This document shows, one piece after another, positions 16,409 through 27,437 of a stretch of DNA of 64,000 bases (position 1 is the stretch's first letter; each line of letters starts with the position of its first letter). Below the pieces are notes generated by a model. The model was not told the DNA's origin, did no database searches, and saw nothing but the letters and a program-made list of their open reading frames with translations. A program made the translations under genes and the position numbers. The DNA is from Micropterix aruncella (lineage: Eukaryota; Arthropoda; Insecta; Lepidoptera; Micropterigidae): assembly GCA_944548615.1 (NCBI GenBank), contig OX155955.1:12643921-12707920 (forward strand), written 5' to 3'.

Positions 16409-17021
16409 CACAGATTTGTTAAAAAACCCTTTTATTCCTGAACTTTAATTAATATCCGATATATTTATTATAGGGATTACAGCCTCTTAGGTAATAGGGG
16501 TTTGAATAAAATTGATTCATGAGCTATATTAATGCACTTCGAGCTTGTATCCAAATGTGCTTAAAACAGGATTTTCTAAATACCTTTTATATAATCGGTA
16601 CAATAATAAGTGGGTGGCCAAATACATTTGAGCGGTAGTGTATGTGTATGTAAGAACGAATTTACAGAGTGAAATTTGTTACACCCGACGTTTTAGCGAT
16701 GTTGCAACCGTCGTTGTCCAGGGTAGACTGGAGTGGTGGGGGGTTCGGAGAGAGCAATTTTTTAAATTCCGCCGTGCTCAAAACACTAACTCTATCTTGT
16801 GTTACGTCTTTGTACATTGTGAACATTTTAAGAAGAAGGGGGTCCACGTAGTAGACAGTTATAAATCGTCGTCTCTGTTTAAAATCGGGGTTTTCTTATT
16901 TCAATGGTTTCCCGGATCAAGCGGGGGCAGTAAAATTGTTTTTTGGATAGCATAATGGGATTTTGAAACTGAACCGAGAGGTCAGTTGCACTATCTAATA
17001 TGTATTCGCAGATCGTCGATT
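16409..17021. repeat. 613-bp segmental duplication, right copy
   Basis: Second copy of 7,580-8,192 at a constant offset of 8,829 bp. It begins immediately after the outer arm of the palindromic block and ends at CAGATCGTCGATT. It contains the right end of the Tc1-type element (16,409-16,640) and a PLE remnant. Confidence 0.85.
16656..17021 (-). pseudogene. Penelope-like element remnant (duplicate)
   Basis: Same decayed minus-strand PLE C-terminal fragment as at 7,827-8,192. The inverted partial copy that follows at 8,222-8,280 is missing here. Not functional. Confidence 0.6.
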
Positions 17022-17034
17022 CTTGACAACATAA

Positions 17035-17150
17035 TGTATGTTAAGTAAAGATTTTAGTAGTAATGAGACTTACTAGCTATCACAAACATTTTGACACGTT
17101 AAAGAGCGGTTTTTAGCCGCCAATTGGACACGACGTAAATGTAATGTAAT
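17035..17150 (+). mobile_element. CR1-like LINE 3' end
   Basis: Matches in reverse the 3' end of the element at 8,572-9,420: 'ttttgacacgtt', 'gagcggtttttagcc', 'aattggacacgacgtaaat', then AATGTAATGTAAT tail units. Only about 115 bp of 3' UTR are present. Confidence 0.7.
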
Positions 17151-17154
17151 ATTG

Positions 17155-17859
17155 AACCTCTTCAAATCTCTCATTGAATATTTCTTCCAGCCACATTTTC
17201 GGCAGCCACTATTACATAATATGCGGCAACTTCCATCAGCTCTATAATAATACCGTAATACCTACACGGACGGAGAGCACAGTTATCACCGCTTAAGAGC
17301 AAATATATGTAGCCACGATGAGGCCCGTAATGACACGGAGGAAGCTAACATAAATAACCCGGGAAATAACAATGTGACAGAGAATAACAGAGATACTATA
17401 TGAGATACGCAATTCGCCAAAAGGGAACTTCAAGTTAAGATCAATGCGCTCTACGTGGAAGGAGCTAAGAAGGAGCGTGAAGGGAGTTATGTTGTGTTTA
17501 TGCGATGAATGACTGCTTTACATGTTTGTTTTCGTTGCTCTGTTTTTCTTACCTTACTTTGTATTCGGATTTGCCCGGATCTAGACAGTTCAACGGTCTA
17601 TCATGATTTTACATTTAAATATGTAAGTAAGGGGACGTCTAGACGTGCCGATATAGGAGACCACTGAGGTTTAAAGTTTAAAACACCCGCGAATCAGTTG
17701 GCGGATTTTGTGAATATGCGATTATTTGACTTGGCTACAAGATTACGTAACGCGTAACGTAGATTACGCAAGATGGCCGCCAGTCTTGCGCAACCAGACG
17801 TGTATGTTGTGTTTTACGTGATTCGTGCAAAACATCGTCTCTACCGATTTGATCCCTTC
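17155..17859. other. Unassigned sequence
   Basis: Mixed-composition single-copy-looking sequence. No domain, RNA gene or repeat boundary recognised. A CpG-rich patch lies near 17,740-17,790 ('ttacgtaacgcgtaacg'). Confidence 0.45.
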
Positions 17860-17875
17860 TGCGACTAGAAAAAAA

Positions 17876-19034
17876 GGGAGCTAATGGGCCCATGCTGGGT
17901 TGGCCACGAAGACCTATTCTGTTCAGGATCGGTCACACTCACGGGTCAACACCCATCCGACGGCCTCCACGCACGAGGTGCGAACCTGGGTAGGACTCTG
18001 GCCTTGGTCAGTTTCCCCTGGGAATCAAACCTCTGACGCTCCTGGACGGTCTGCGCACCGTGCGGCGTAAGCCAATCGATTGTGCACTCTGACTAACATA
18101 TTGAGTTGTCAACTACAACGGGCGAGCCCGTCACCACAGGACGTTTTAACGATTAGTCGTTCTATCGACCTGCAGTGAGCGTAGAAGACTTTGGACATAA
18201 CAAATCCGACGTCTAGCTACGCCACAACCCGTAAGAGACCAACTCCTTACCGCGAGAAAGCCAGGAATTACTTCCCAGCGGCTTGAGAAACTCGCGCCCT
18301 TACTTCCAATTGTGACCAGATTTCTCCGGTCTCTCGATTGGTTCCGAGTTCGAGGTCGCTTGCGCGGGCCTCTCCCTTACGAAGCGGTGAAACGGAGTAT
18401 ACCGAATCTATCGCGGATCAAGGCGTCCTTTGCCCGGCTCTTAACCGGGATCGGATGGCCAATGGTCATTTCAAGAGCAGTCGCCGTAAGGAACGCAGCC
18501 ACCCCCGCTCTATAGGAAACAATACAGTTCCCAGACTCCCCCGACTGTTAGTCGGAGAGCTTATTATGTGTAATATTTTGTATAATTTTAATTTTTTTTT
18601 GTAAATAAGTTTTATTTTTGAATAAATGGGTTCTCGGGGCGGTACGGGGGGGGTGGTTTACCCTATTTCACCCCCTGCGCGTTTTACCCTTCTGGTACGC
18701 GCAGGGTTGTCGTAGCACGACATCCCGGGCAGACAAGACGACCCTCGTCGTTATAACTGCCCGGGCGGTGGGCGGGGTTTGCTGCCCTCACCTATCGCCT
18801 TGAAACTCTTAACTGTTAGTCGGAGAGCACAATCGATTGGCTTGCGCCGCACGGTGCGCAGACCGTCCAGGAGCGCCAGAGGTTTGATTCCCAGGGGAAA
18901 CTAGTTGACCCAGAGTCCTACCCAGGTTCGCACCCCGTGCGTGGAGGCCGTCGGATGGGTGTTGACCCGTGAGTGTGACCGACCCTGAACACATGGGTCA
19001 TCGTGGCCAACTCATCATGGGCCCGTTAGCTCCC
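17876..19034. mobile_element. GC-rich foldback element, copy 1 (interior reversed, with insertion)
   Basis: The left terminal inverted repeat starts GGGAGCTAATGGGCCC and runs about 220 bp to 'actctgactaac'. The interior (18,105-18,560) follows, and the right inverted repeat (18,829-19,034) ends GGGCCCGTTAGCTCCC. The interior starts 'gttgtcaactacaacgggcg' and ends 'cagactcccccgac', opposite to its orientation in the 27,438 copy. A 251-bp insertion (18,561-18,811) splits the interior/right-repeat junction. No transposase. The GC content contrasts with the AT-rich surroundings. Confidence 0.8.
18561..18811. mobile_element. Insertion with 17-bp target duplication
   Basis: The block is flanked by ACTGTTAGTCGGAGAGC at 18,544-18,560 and again at 18,812-18,828, a perfect 17-bp direct repeat. 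It begins with an AT-rich segment (including AATAAA near 18,622) and then turns GC-rich. TSDs of this length suit target-primed retroposition (LINE or SINE), but I do not recognise the sequence. Confidence 0.7.
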
Positions 19035-20157
19035 ATGATGAGTTGGCCACGACTCCTTTGACTAACAGTCGGGGGAGTCTGGAAGCTGTACTGTTTCCTA
19101 TAAAGCGGGGGTGGTTGCGGACCTTACGGCGACTGCTCTTGAAATGACCATCGGCCATCCGATCCTGGGTGAAGAGCCGGGCAAAGGACGCCGTGGTCCG
19201 CGATAGATTCGGTATACACCGTTTCACCGCTTCATAAGGGAGAGGACCGCGCAAGCGACCTCGAACTCGGAACCAATCGAGAGACCGGAGAAATCTGGTC
19301 ACATTTGGAAGTAAGGGCGCGAGTGTCGGCCCACCAGGTAACATTACTGGCTATCTCGCTGTTAAGGCGTTGGTCTCTTACGGGTTGTGGCGTAGCTAGA
19401 TGGTGGACTGTTCCAAGTCTTCTACTCTCACTGCAGGTAGATAGAACGACTAATCGTTAAAACTTCCTGTGATGACGGGCTCGCCCGCTGTAGTCGACAA
19501 CCCTTGCTGAGTTGGCCACGAAGGCCTATTTTGTTCAGGGTTGGTCACACTCACGGGTCAATACCCATCCGGCGGCCTCCAAGCGTGAAAAACGAGCCCG
19601 GGTAGGACTCTGGCCTTAGGGATAGTTTCCCCTAGGAGTCAATCTTCTGGCGCTCCTGGACGGTCTGCGCACCGTGCGGCGTAAGCCAATCGATTGTGCA
19701 TTCTGACTAATAGTCGTGGGAGTCTGAAAGCAGTACCGTTTCCTTTAGAGCGGGGGTGGTTGCTGACCTAACGGCGACTGCTCTTGAAACGACCATCGGC
19801 TACCCGATCCTGGGTAAAGGACGCCGGGCAAAGGACGCCGTGGTCCGCGATTCGGTTTACACCGCTTCGTAAGGGAGAGGACCGCGCATGCGGCCTCGAA
19901 CTCGTAACCAGTCGAGTGGCCGGAGTAATCTGGTCGCAACTGGAAGTAAGGGCGTAAGTGTAAGCCCGCTGGGTAACATACCTGGTTATCTCGCGGATAA
20001 GGTGTTGGCCTCTTACGGGCATGTGTCGGAGCTTGTCGGTGGACTGTTTTGTCCTAAGTCTTCTGCGTTCACTTCACGGGAGATAGAAGATACATTTAGT
20101 AAGAGATACATTTCGTTAAAACTTCCTGAGTCTAAGTTAATTTCGTTAAACTCTATT
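19035..20157. mobile_element. GC-rich foldback family, rearranged tandem segment
   Basis: A short left-repeat fragment (19,035-19,056) is followed by the interior in forward orientation (about 19,057-19,500), a left repeat lacking its first 16 bp (19,503-19,712) and a second forward interior (19,715-20,110). The whole complex 17,874-20,157 sits between two copies of TGCGACTAGAAAAA (17,860-17,873 and 20,158-20,171). Confidence 0.7.
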
Positions 20158-20171
20158 TGCGACTAGAAAAA

Positions 20172-20910
20172 GAATCCGTGTAAACTATTTTATACGTGGC
20201 TACAAATTTTCTCGTTCGCTTTTAAATTCTAAACTATTGAGGCATTTTTTTGTAGCAGATATGGTTAGGGTCACTTAAACCAATGGGGAGTTAAGCCATG
20301 GTTCAAGCCTGTATGGTCTTGTAAGCCTTGCCAGGAAAGATATGGGATTTTTTACTGCCATAATTACCTTTCGTAAAGGAATTGTCTGTGAGAATCATAA
20401 TAATAGCTAGAGTGATATAATTTATTTTTTTAAATCTTTAAATTTGGAGTTGAAGAACAATTTAAACCATTGGAAATTTTCCGAAATTTTATATTTTATT
20501 ACTAAAACTTGGCATAAAATTACGTGGGTATTTTTTTCAGAATTATTATATCTTGCTAAAATATTTCCTTCATTTATATTGAAAATTAATGAATTCTGAA
20601 CAGTTTCCAAATCTTTTATATAACTCTATTTTATTGACTTGTAACCTAACACTTGGATATTTAATTTTAAAAATCGGTATTTGAAAATCAAAACAGTAAT
20701 GTTTGCTCTGTATTACCGATTTTTGCCTGTATATTACTCAGGGGATATAAAAGATTATTAAATGAAACATTAATCACATGAAACTGTAGACCTTTATCTA
20801 ACTATTCGTGTAACGTTTGTAGTTAGAATAGAATAGAATAAGTGTATTGTGCTATAAAAACATAACTTAATGAATTTGAATGATAAAATGATGATGAATT
20901 TGAATGATGA
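20172..20910. other. AT-rich stretch without recognisable gene
   Basis: A small minus-strand frame at 20,422-20,610 has no recognisable features. Nothing else seen. Confidence 0.55.
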
Positions 20911-20914
20911 AATG

Positions 20915-21128
20915 AAATGCCTAATTTTGTCGTTTTATACCAGGGAGTCACGTCATTCATCAATCAACTACGTCTAATTAGCGTGACTTCCTGGTATAAA
21001 CTGCAAAATAAGGCATTTTTGGTAAATATAAAAAAAATATTTGCACATTTTCTGCGGTTTACGATCGCTTCTCAGCCGGCGACGCGATGCTTGACAATCA
21101 TGCTTGATCGTCTAGAGAGCCCCTTAGT
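20915..21128. mobile_element. MITE fragment (GATCGTCTAGAGAGC family), copy 1
   Basis: It has an inner hairpin (TACCAGGGAGTCACG ... CGTGACTTCCTGGTA), then 'cggtttacgatcgcttctca', and a right end CATGCTTGATCGTCTAGAGA. The left terminal repeat is missing. The same parts in the same order make up the fuller copy at 21,658. Confidence 0.65.
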
Positions 21129-21219
21129 CATGATTATAATTAGTTTCAATACACGTGCGTAAGCTACATCTATACAAAAACCTAATATATGTGAATGGTG
21201 GAATTCCGTTCAACCTTTG

Positions 21220-21517
21220 CTATCGATATGCCATAAATGAAATTTGCCAATAGATATATATCTTCTCGAAAGGAGAAAACATAGAGATCAAAAATATGCT
21301 TCTTCTATTTGAAACAGTGCGCCAAGTCGAGCGGTGAAAGTGTATATCTATCGTTCTGCTCGAACTCTTGCATCTGTTTTCTGTTTGGATTCGCCGACTT
21401 TGATAAATCAAACAGCGAACGCTTGCCTCGCTGGAGATGAAACGTCGACGTATTATGGAAATGTTTAGCAAACAAAACCAGACGCATGACATCGCGCCAC
21501 GGGGACTTTAAAAGCAC
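21220..21517 (-). other. Unrecognised overlapping small ORFs
   Basis: Two minus-strand frames (21,492-21,220 of 90 codons and 21,517-21,305 of 70 codons) overlap in single-copy-looking sequence between two MITE copies. The 70-codon frame ends SPLDLAHCFK. I recognise no domain, signal peptide or splice support, and coding status is doubtful. Confidence 0.2.
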
Positions 21518-21657
21518 AAAACGTTACAAAGTTACGGAATACTTTTTCCTGTTATTGATAGTGTCAGTGATTTTGTGAGTTGTAAATGTAGGGTAAGTTC
21601 AGGAGAGATGGACCACCTTTGGAATCCTCAATTTTTCCTGAATAATTAAAATACACA

Positions 21658-21967
21658 CTAAGGGGCTCTCTAGACGACCAAGCATAGGGTCGTGGGCTGG
21701 GAGAGGATTGTAAACCGCAGAAAATATGCAAATATATTTTTTTATATTTACCAAAAATGTCTAATGTTGTAGTTTTACACCAGGGACTCACGCCATTCAT
21801 TCAATTACGTCTAATTAACGTGACTCCCTGGTATAAATCTACAAAATTAGGCATTTTGGGTAAATATTAAAAATATATATATTTGCATATTTCCTACGGT
21901 TTACGATCCCCTCCCAGCCTGCTACGCGAAGCTTGACAAGCATGCTTGATCGTCTAGAGAGCTCTTG
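21658..21967. mobile_element. MITE (GATCGTCTAGAGAGC family), copy 2
   Basis: Left end GGGGCTCTCTAGACGACCAA and right end CTTGATCGTCTAGAGAGCTC form inverted termini. Inside is the hairpin CACCAGGGACTCACG ... CGTGACTCCCTGGT. Further inverted segments are built around 'gtaaaccgcagaaaatatgc' on the left and its reversed counterpart on the right. The whole element folds back on itself. No ORF. Superfamily unassigned. Confidence 0.7.
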
Positions 21968-22607
21968 AGAGCCGGTCCTCACGATGCGGTGCGGCTGCGG
22001 CGCGACGCCTGAGCGGTGCCGCTGCAGCGGCCAACATACAAATATCCATGGTACCACAAGGTGCGTTCTGGGGGCGAACCGCACACGCACCGGACTTCAA
22101 CTAGGCAAGACGAGGCGGGGGGGGGGGGGGGGATGGGGGATGTGCGATGGAGCAGCACCACTCTGACGCCGCTCAGTTGTTTCAGTCGAAGGAGGATACA
22201 TGCTTGCCTGTTTCATTGTTTTCACGTATTTTTGTTCATTTTCAATCGAAGTGTATAAACTGAGTGCCAACGAAGAATATGTTAGGATAAGTATCACGTG
22301 GACTTTAAGAATAATTGTTTAAAAACAAATGCTGTATTCTTTGATAAAAAAAACTCTCCATCGATATCCTAAATGCAATAAGTGAACTGATCCAGTATCG
22401 ACTTCTGTTTTACGTCGATTTTGGCGATGGTGTAGTTATAGGAGCAACAACACAAGTCTCCTCCGATCCATTTCCGTTCCCAGACTGTACTAAGGTACAT
22501 CATACTATAACACTCTTCGCTCACTGCGGCGTCGTAGTAACGTTGCAGTCGCACCGTGCGCCGTACGCCTGCTGTGCGGCGCAGCAGCGCATTGTGTGGC
22601 CAGCCTT
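21968..22607. mobile_element. GC-ended MITE (CACGATGCGGTGCGGC family), copy 1
   Basis: The left end has 'cacgatgcggtgcggctgcg' and the right end is its inverted counterpart 'gcagcgcattgtgtggcc'. The internal word 'tacatgcttgcctgtttcat' is shared with the copy at 58,066. A G-run lies at 22,117-22,131. It abuts the right end of the preceding MITE. No ORF. Confidence 0.7.
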
Positions 22608-22609
22608 AA

Positions 22610-22984
22610 TGGTATTATATCAATATACTATTATTGACCGCTCTACCCTAGGGTTATTATTCAAAAATTGGTCGTTGGGGTTTTCCATTAGATTTCTTAA
22701 TAACAATACTTATTTACAATATACCAGAAAACATTTTTACACAATCCCATTTATGGCCCTTTTTATAGAACAATATGACGATATCAGAAAAAACGCGCTC
22801 TATGGAGTTTTCAATGATATCGATATTAAGAGGAACATATTAAACCATTTAAAGCACCTTATCGATAAGTTCAAGCTCTACATATTTCCCTAACTCATAC
22901 GATAATAATATTTATAGATTATTGACGGATTCATACGGATATTGGCATAGATGCGCTGCTACAAACATTTCAAGACCAAACTAT
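22610..22984. other. Unassigned sequence
   Basis: A plus-strand frame continues to 22,893, but I recognise no motif in its unique part. Confidence 0.4.
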
Positions 22985-23555
22985 GGAAATCAAAAATGAT
23001 TCTGCTGTCAAATACGACTTTGAAAACATGGATAAAACAGTTTTTTGGATCAAGTATTTCAATTTCAATTTTTTCAATTTCAATTTCAATTTATTTCCAA
23101 AAAAATCTTAACAGATTGTAGAAACTTAATATCTAGGTACATTTAAATTACAGTCTATTAGTCCGTATTTACAATATCTAAAATTAATCACCACGTACTT
23201 ACAGTTACTTCATTATTGCTTTTAGGACATCAAAATCATTTTTAAGATGTATTTACTAAAACCACAAATTAAAATAATCAATAAAAATAATCAAGAAATT
23301 AAAATCAGAAAAAGTCAGAAAAATCTACTTAAAAGTGTCAAAAAAATGGCCAAAAATGCTTTCAAAGCTTATCCGTCCATAGCAGAGCAAACGGTGCGTT
23401 TGTATTTACCTTTTTCAATCACTTATTTGTGTGACAAGGCATTTTTATCAGTTGTAGCAATTAAAACAAAGTAAAGAAGCAAAATCGATATTGCTGGTGA
23501 TTTACGCTGCACACTTTCTTCAATACAACCAAGAATTGTTAAGCTTGTTAATATA
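22985..23555 (+). pseudogene. hAT transposase remnant (ZBED5/SCAND3-like C-terminus), split by a LINE
   Basis: The first piece (22,985-23,058) reads EIKNDSAVKYDF then FWIKYF, matching the 'LQNDS..KD.F ... FW' segment of ZBED-type hAT transposases. After a LINE insertion the frame resumes at about 23,323. KNAFKAYPSIAEQ leads to LPFSITYLCDKAF, the equivalent of the conserved 'LPFSTTYLCEKGFS' dimerisation motif, then KTK, an in-frame TAA, and a GDLRCTLSSIQPRI segment equivalent to the usual 'DLRVALSSIEPR'. The N-terminal zinc finger and the DDE residues are absent. Inactive. Confidence 0.75.
23057..23318 (-). mobile_element. LINE 3' end with AATTG-type tail inserted in hAT
   Basis: The plus strand shows repeated TTTCAA units (23,057-23,095), the complement of an AATTGA-type tail typical of CR1-group LINEs. 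They are followed by an A/T-rich UTR with many 'aatcaa' words. It separates the two halves of the hAT frame. The exact 5' boundary near 23,318 is uncertain. Confidence 0.6.
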
Positions 23556-23559
23556 TGCA

Positions 23560-24095
23560 AGCTTATCCTTCTCATTGCTTGATTTGGTTACTTTACCCTT
23601 CTAGTGTGTATTTATATGAGCATTAAATAAAACCTATGTGATTTTCATTACTTTTTACACCTATATTGTTGATTTAATATACGATAGGGGGTGGGCATTT
23701 TTTTGCGGCAGGGGGGAAGGGGCGGGATAAAAATAACTTTGGAAATCCCTGATCTAGAACATTGAGAGAAGCTCCACCCCAAGCGATTAAGCCGAATAAC
23801 AATATGCTGAACTTTCGGTACGTGCAATATAAATTGTTCTCAGAAAAAAACGATGTGGAGTTTCTTAACAGTCAAAGTATATATTAGTATGTAAAACTTG
23901 GCAGATACATAGATACGATTCTACCATTTCGGTGTATTGTCAAAGTTAGTTCTGGGTACTTTCTCGTGTCAGCCTGTCGACCAAATCAGATGCACGTGTG
24001 TATTTTGCATGTGTGTATTTTCAGATTCTGTGATCTGAACTAGCCATTATCTATCTTTATCTGGATTATTACATATTTTGTTTTGGCTGTGTTAA
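23560..24095. other. Unassigned sequence
   Basis: Contains a G-rich patch at 23,685-23,725 and otherwise AT-rich sequence. No gene recognised. Confidence 0.45.
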
Positions 24096-24099
24096 GCGT

Positions 24100-24480
24100 A
24101 AAAATACTATTATTTAACATTTTTGCAAAACCTAGAAACACATTTCTGCATTTTTGTGGACTTCACACAATGTTTTCCCTGTGAAAAAAGGTTCGGTGTC
24201 ATCTGCAAAATAAGATGCCTCCTCCCTCCCAGCTAGAGCCATATCAGTTAGATCGTTTATATAGATTAGATAGAGTAAAACGCTGTCATGCAGTACCCAT
24301 GTTTTCTTGTCTGTCTTCCTGAATTAACTTTGTTTCCTATTTTGGACCTCCGAGTTTGCTATAAAACTTCAAAGGTTGGCATACCCGTAAATAAATAACC
24401 ATTTTAACCGCTCAAGCTTTCTTTCATTGATCCCACACGAGTGCTTTTCAAGGGCTGGTGTTTACGTGTCCACTATATCT
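24100..24480 (-). pseudogene. LINE reverse transcriptase remnant
   Basis: On the minus strand the catalytic motif region reads YFADDT, the RT box with both aspartates kept. It is preceded by HDSVLLYLIYINDLTDMA, which corresponds to the conserved 'PQGSVLGPLLFLIYINDL' of Jockey/CR1-group LINEs with a damaged start. KTLCEVHKNAE follows, matching the helix after the box. Upstream on the same strand a poorly kept 'WF..YL' region is visible to about 24,480. Frameshifts and stops break the frame and the flanking domains are absent. Inactive. Confidence 0.75.
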
Positions 24481-24729
24481 ACGACAAATCTCGCTTTCCA
24501 CTCTTTAAACCTGTTATCGCTGATATCATTATATAGATATCGCTGATATCAATATATAAACTGAAAATATTGCTGTTTGTTCATCGTCTGAAAATGACCT
24601 CATTATATAAATTATTTTAGGTTCAAAGCCGTGCAGCGTAATCTCATCTGTTGTTTACCAAGCGTAAACTCAATTGCTTTGTCATAAAAATTCCATTTGC
24701 CTCTTTTGGGGTCAAAGCTTTACCTGGTA

Positions 24730-24757
24730 TGAAATCGAAGACTATCGCGCTGTATAC
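24730..24757 (+). mobile_element. PLE lead-in fragment
   Basis: Short match (ATGAAATCGAAGACTATCGC) to the lead-in shared by the PLE palindromic insertions at 3,881, 9,923 and 38,235. The rest of the element is absent. Confidence 0.5.
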
Positions 24758-24779
24758 AATTATAATATAATTATAACGA

Positions 24780-25925
24780 AGTATTCCTTTTGACACGCCC
24801 ACAATCTAATACAGAGGAGCTCAAAAGCTGAGCAGATTTCGAGCATTCTTACACTACCCAGTGCATGAGAGATCTAATAAGTAAGATGCTAAACGAATTC
24901 GAATAGGAATTCTTAATAATCATAGCTTCGAATAAAGTTAAACATATTACAGTGTATAATTAGAATTATAAATACCGAAGGCTTCTCTAGATTTCTTTCA
25001 AACAATTCATTGTTAAAACATACATTAGTCCCGATTACGTCTCTTCTAGAATTAAACTTGGAATGATTTCATGCGAGCGTGAGAGGATGATCCAATGCGT
25101 TAGAGCGATATATGAAATGAATGATTGACACTTTTCAATCATAAAACTACAAATTGAACATACGGCATAACGTAAGGCCGGACAAAATGTTTTGGTCGTT
25201 TTTTATTCGGCAGGAAGTTTCATGCGGGAAAATATAGGATTGATTGTTCATTTAATATTACGCTCTAACGTACAGCTCTGTCTTGTTCGCATGAACTATT
25301 TTTCGATATTCGATCACGAAGAAACGCAATCGAGCCCAGTATTGGCATATTCCAGTTTACACTTTACCAACGTGATATTATTGATTATAAACACCCTATA
25401 TTATCAATAGCGATAAATAAGAGCTTAATAATTTTAAAATCTTGGAAATATCTGCAATTTCTAAAAACGAATCCCAGCGCTTTGTTCGCTTTGGTGCAAA
25501 CAGTATATATGTTCGTGTAAAGGTGAATTTAGAGTATAATATATTTTTGTAAACCATAAAAATGCACAGTTTTGTAACTATAATAACAATAACAGAGTAT
25601 GAATAACAAGAAATAGAAAGTTTAAGCATTATACATTTATTTGATTACAAATACAAAGTCATTTTAAACGCGCCAATAGGGTAGTGGGAGGTGAATCGCC
25701 ACGAGGGGAGAGTAGAATTTAATTAAATTCCGTGCATAATAAATACCGTGTACGCTAGGTAGTGTTCCCTAATTTTTATCCGACGAAGCGAAGAAAGGCT
25801 TTCTTATCTAAAGAAAACCGGTCGATTTTATTGAAACTTCGGCTTTATGTGCCTGGTATATTTATCGTGGTGGATTTTCTAAGTGAACTAGTATTGCAAC
25901 TACGTAAGTTATAGGTAAGACGTTT
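24780..25925. other. Unassigned sequence
   Basis: A 72-codon plus frame (25,192-25,410) and a 77-codon minus frame (25,629-25,396) show no recognisable motif. No repeat boundary seen. Confidence 0.4.
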
Positions 25926-25929
25926 TCAG

Positions 25930-26301
25930 GTGATTCTAGGCGGCACCGAAGGGATATTCGTTAAGTTAACGCCACACATTCCATATCGAGTAGAATATAT
26001 TGTAAGAAAGACAGGGGAGTGTTGTCATATACAAAGGACAAACCCGTCAATCCAGGAAGGTATAAAGATATTGATATTTCCTTCAACCTGGAATGTATGT
26101 AGAGACTTGGAGACGAAGCAGCACCATCTAGCTTCGCTTGCGTGGGTTCGGCATCTTGTTGGTTCTTCGGTAATTCGGTTTAAATTTATCGCTGACCCCG
26201 GCATCCTTTGCATGTCATACCACTCGGGATCGGGTGGCCAATTAGTCGTTTCTAGCACACCTCACAGCAGGTCAGCATTCACCGCCCCCCCCCCAAATTA
26301 A
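25930..26301 (+). other. Unrecognised 123-codon ORF
   Basis: Open from 25,930 to 26,301. I recognise no domain. The frame crosses a C-run near 26,284-26,296 just before its stop, and a 77-codon frame lies on the opposite strand. I consider it more likely a chance frame in a repeat fragment than a gene. Confidence 0.15.
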
Positions 26302-26974
26302 ATAAAAAGAAATAATTATAAGAATAGTCAATAATAATAATAGAAACAGCAAAGCATAATATTTATTATTCGCTGCTGTGAGGATATATCAATTTACCTC
26401 GTCACTTAGGTATGCTTTTTGATATGTTATTATTTAAGATAAGTTGCCCTTCAAGGAATTAAAATACCATATTCTGCAATGTTGCTTTGTTTAATCAAAT
26501 CGTTTTTTTTAAAAACATGGTTTTCCCAAAATACTCATATTGAAAGACCCCAAGACCATAAATAATAATTTGATATACAGGGCGCTGATGTTCAATATAT
26601 TCTGATCCGCAAAATATTATTCTTCGGATATCACTCAATCACGTTTCAATCACCCGACAGGCGGTCGCACATGTCAGGCTTTACCACTGTGATGGAAATG
26701 ACTTCATTTGTCATGTAAGATTATATCGAAAGCACGTGCGAAATTCATGGAGATCACCATCGGTAACTAATACTATTCAACAACTAACTAAATCATTTTA
26801 TGTAAAAATATTTGGTTTTCCCATTGAGCTCACGTATAATTTTTATCTCCTTGTTTTTTAAATATAAATAAATACTCTTAGAATTTTATTTAAATTTAAT
26901 ATTGACTCAATCATCAGACCGCAACATATCCATTAATTTATTTGTTTGTTTCTACTCTTTATTGTGAAATTTCA
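26302..26974. other. AT-rich stretch without recognisable gene
   Basis: A short word block at 26,940-26,985 ('attgtgaaatttcagattgg') recurs inverted and diverged near 45,112-45,160, so it may be a repeat end. Nothing else recognised. Confidence 0.4.
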
Positions 26975-26979
26975 GATTG

Positions 26980-27431
26980 GGCGGGTACAACGGGCGAACC
27001 CGTCACCACAGGGAGTTTTAACGAAATATGATCGTTCTGTCTTCCATGAGGTGAGTACAGAAGACTTAGGACAAAACAGTCCACCGTCAAGCTCCGCCCA
27101 TGCCCGTTAGAGGCCAACGCCTTATCCGCAGATAGCCAGGTATGAACCCAGCGGGCGGACACTCGCGCCCTTACTATCAGTTGCGACCAGATTACTCCGG
27201 TCTCTCGACTGGTTACGAGTTCGAGGTCGCTTGCGCGGTCCTTTCCCTTACGTAGCGGTGAAACGGTGTGAACCGCATCTATCGCGGACCACGGCATCCT
27301 TTACCCGGCTGTTCACCCGGAATCGGGTAGCCGATGGTCGTTTCAAGAGCAAATGCCGTAAGGTCAGCAACCACCCCCGCTCTATAGGAAACAGTACTGT
27401 TTCCAGACTCCCCCGACTGTTAGTCAGAATG
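26980..27431. mobile_element. GC-rich foldback family, interior segment only
   Basis: Interior in the reversed orientation ('acaacgggcgaacccgtcac' to 'cagactcccccgactgttag'), without its left terminal repeat. It lies just upstream of the complete copy. Confidence 0.7.
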
Positions 27432-27437
27432 GGTTTA

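Noticed and set aside
18312..20166. Several 60-109 codon ORFs in the GC-rich foldback elements, some similar between copies
   Set aside because: Different copies keep different frames, the family has no recognisable protein domain, and high GC content lengthens chance frames.
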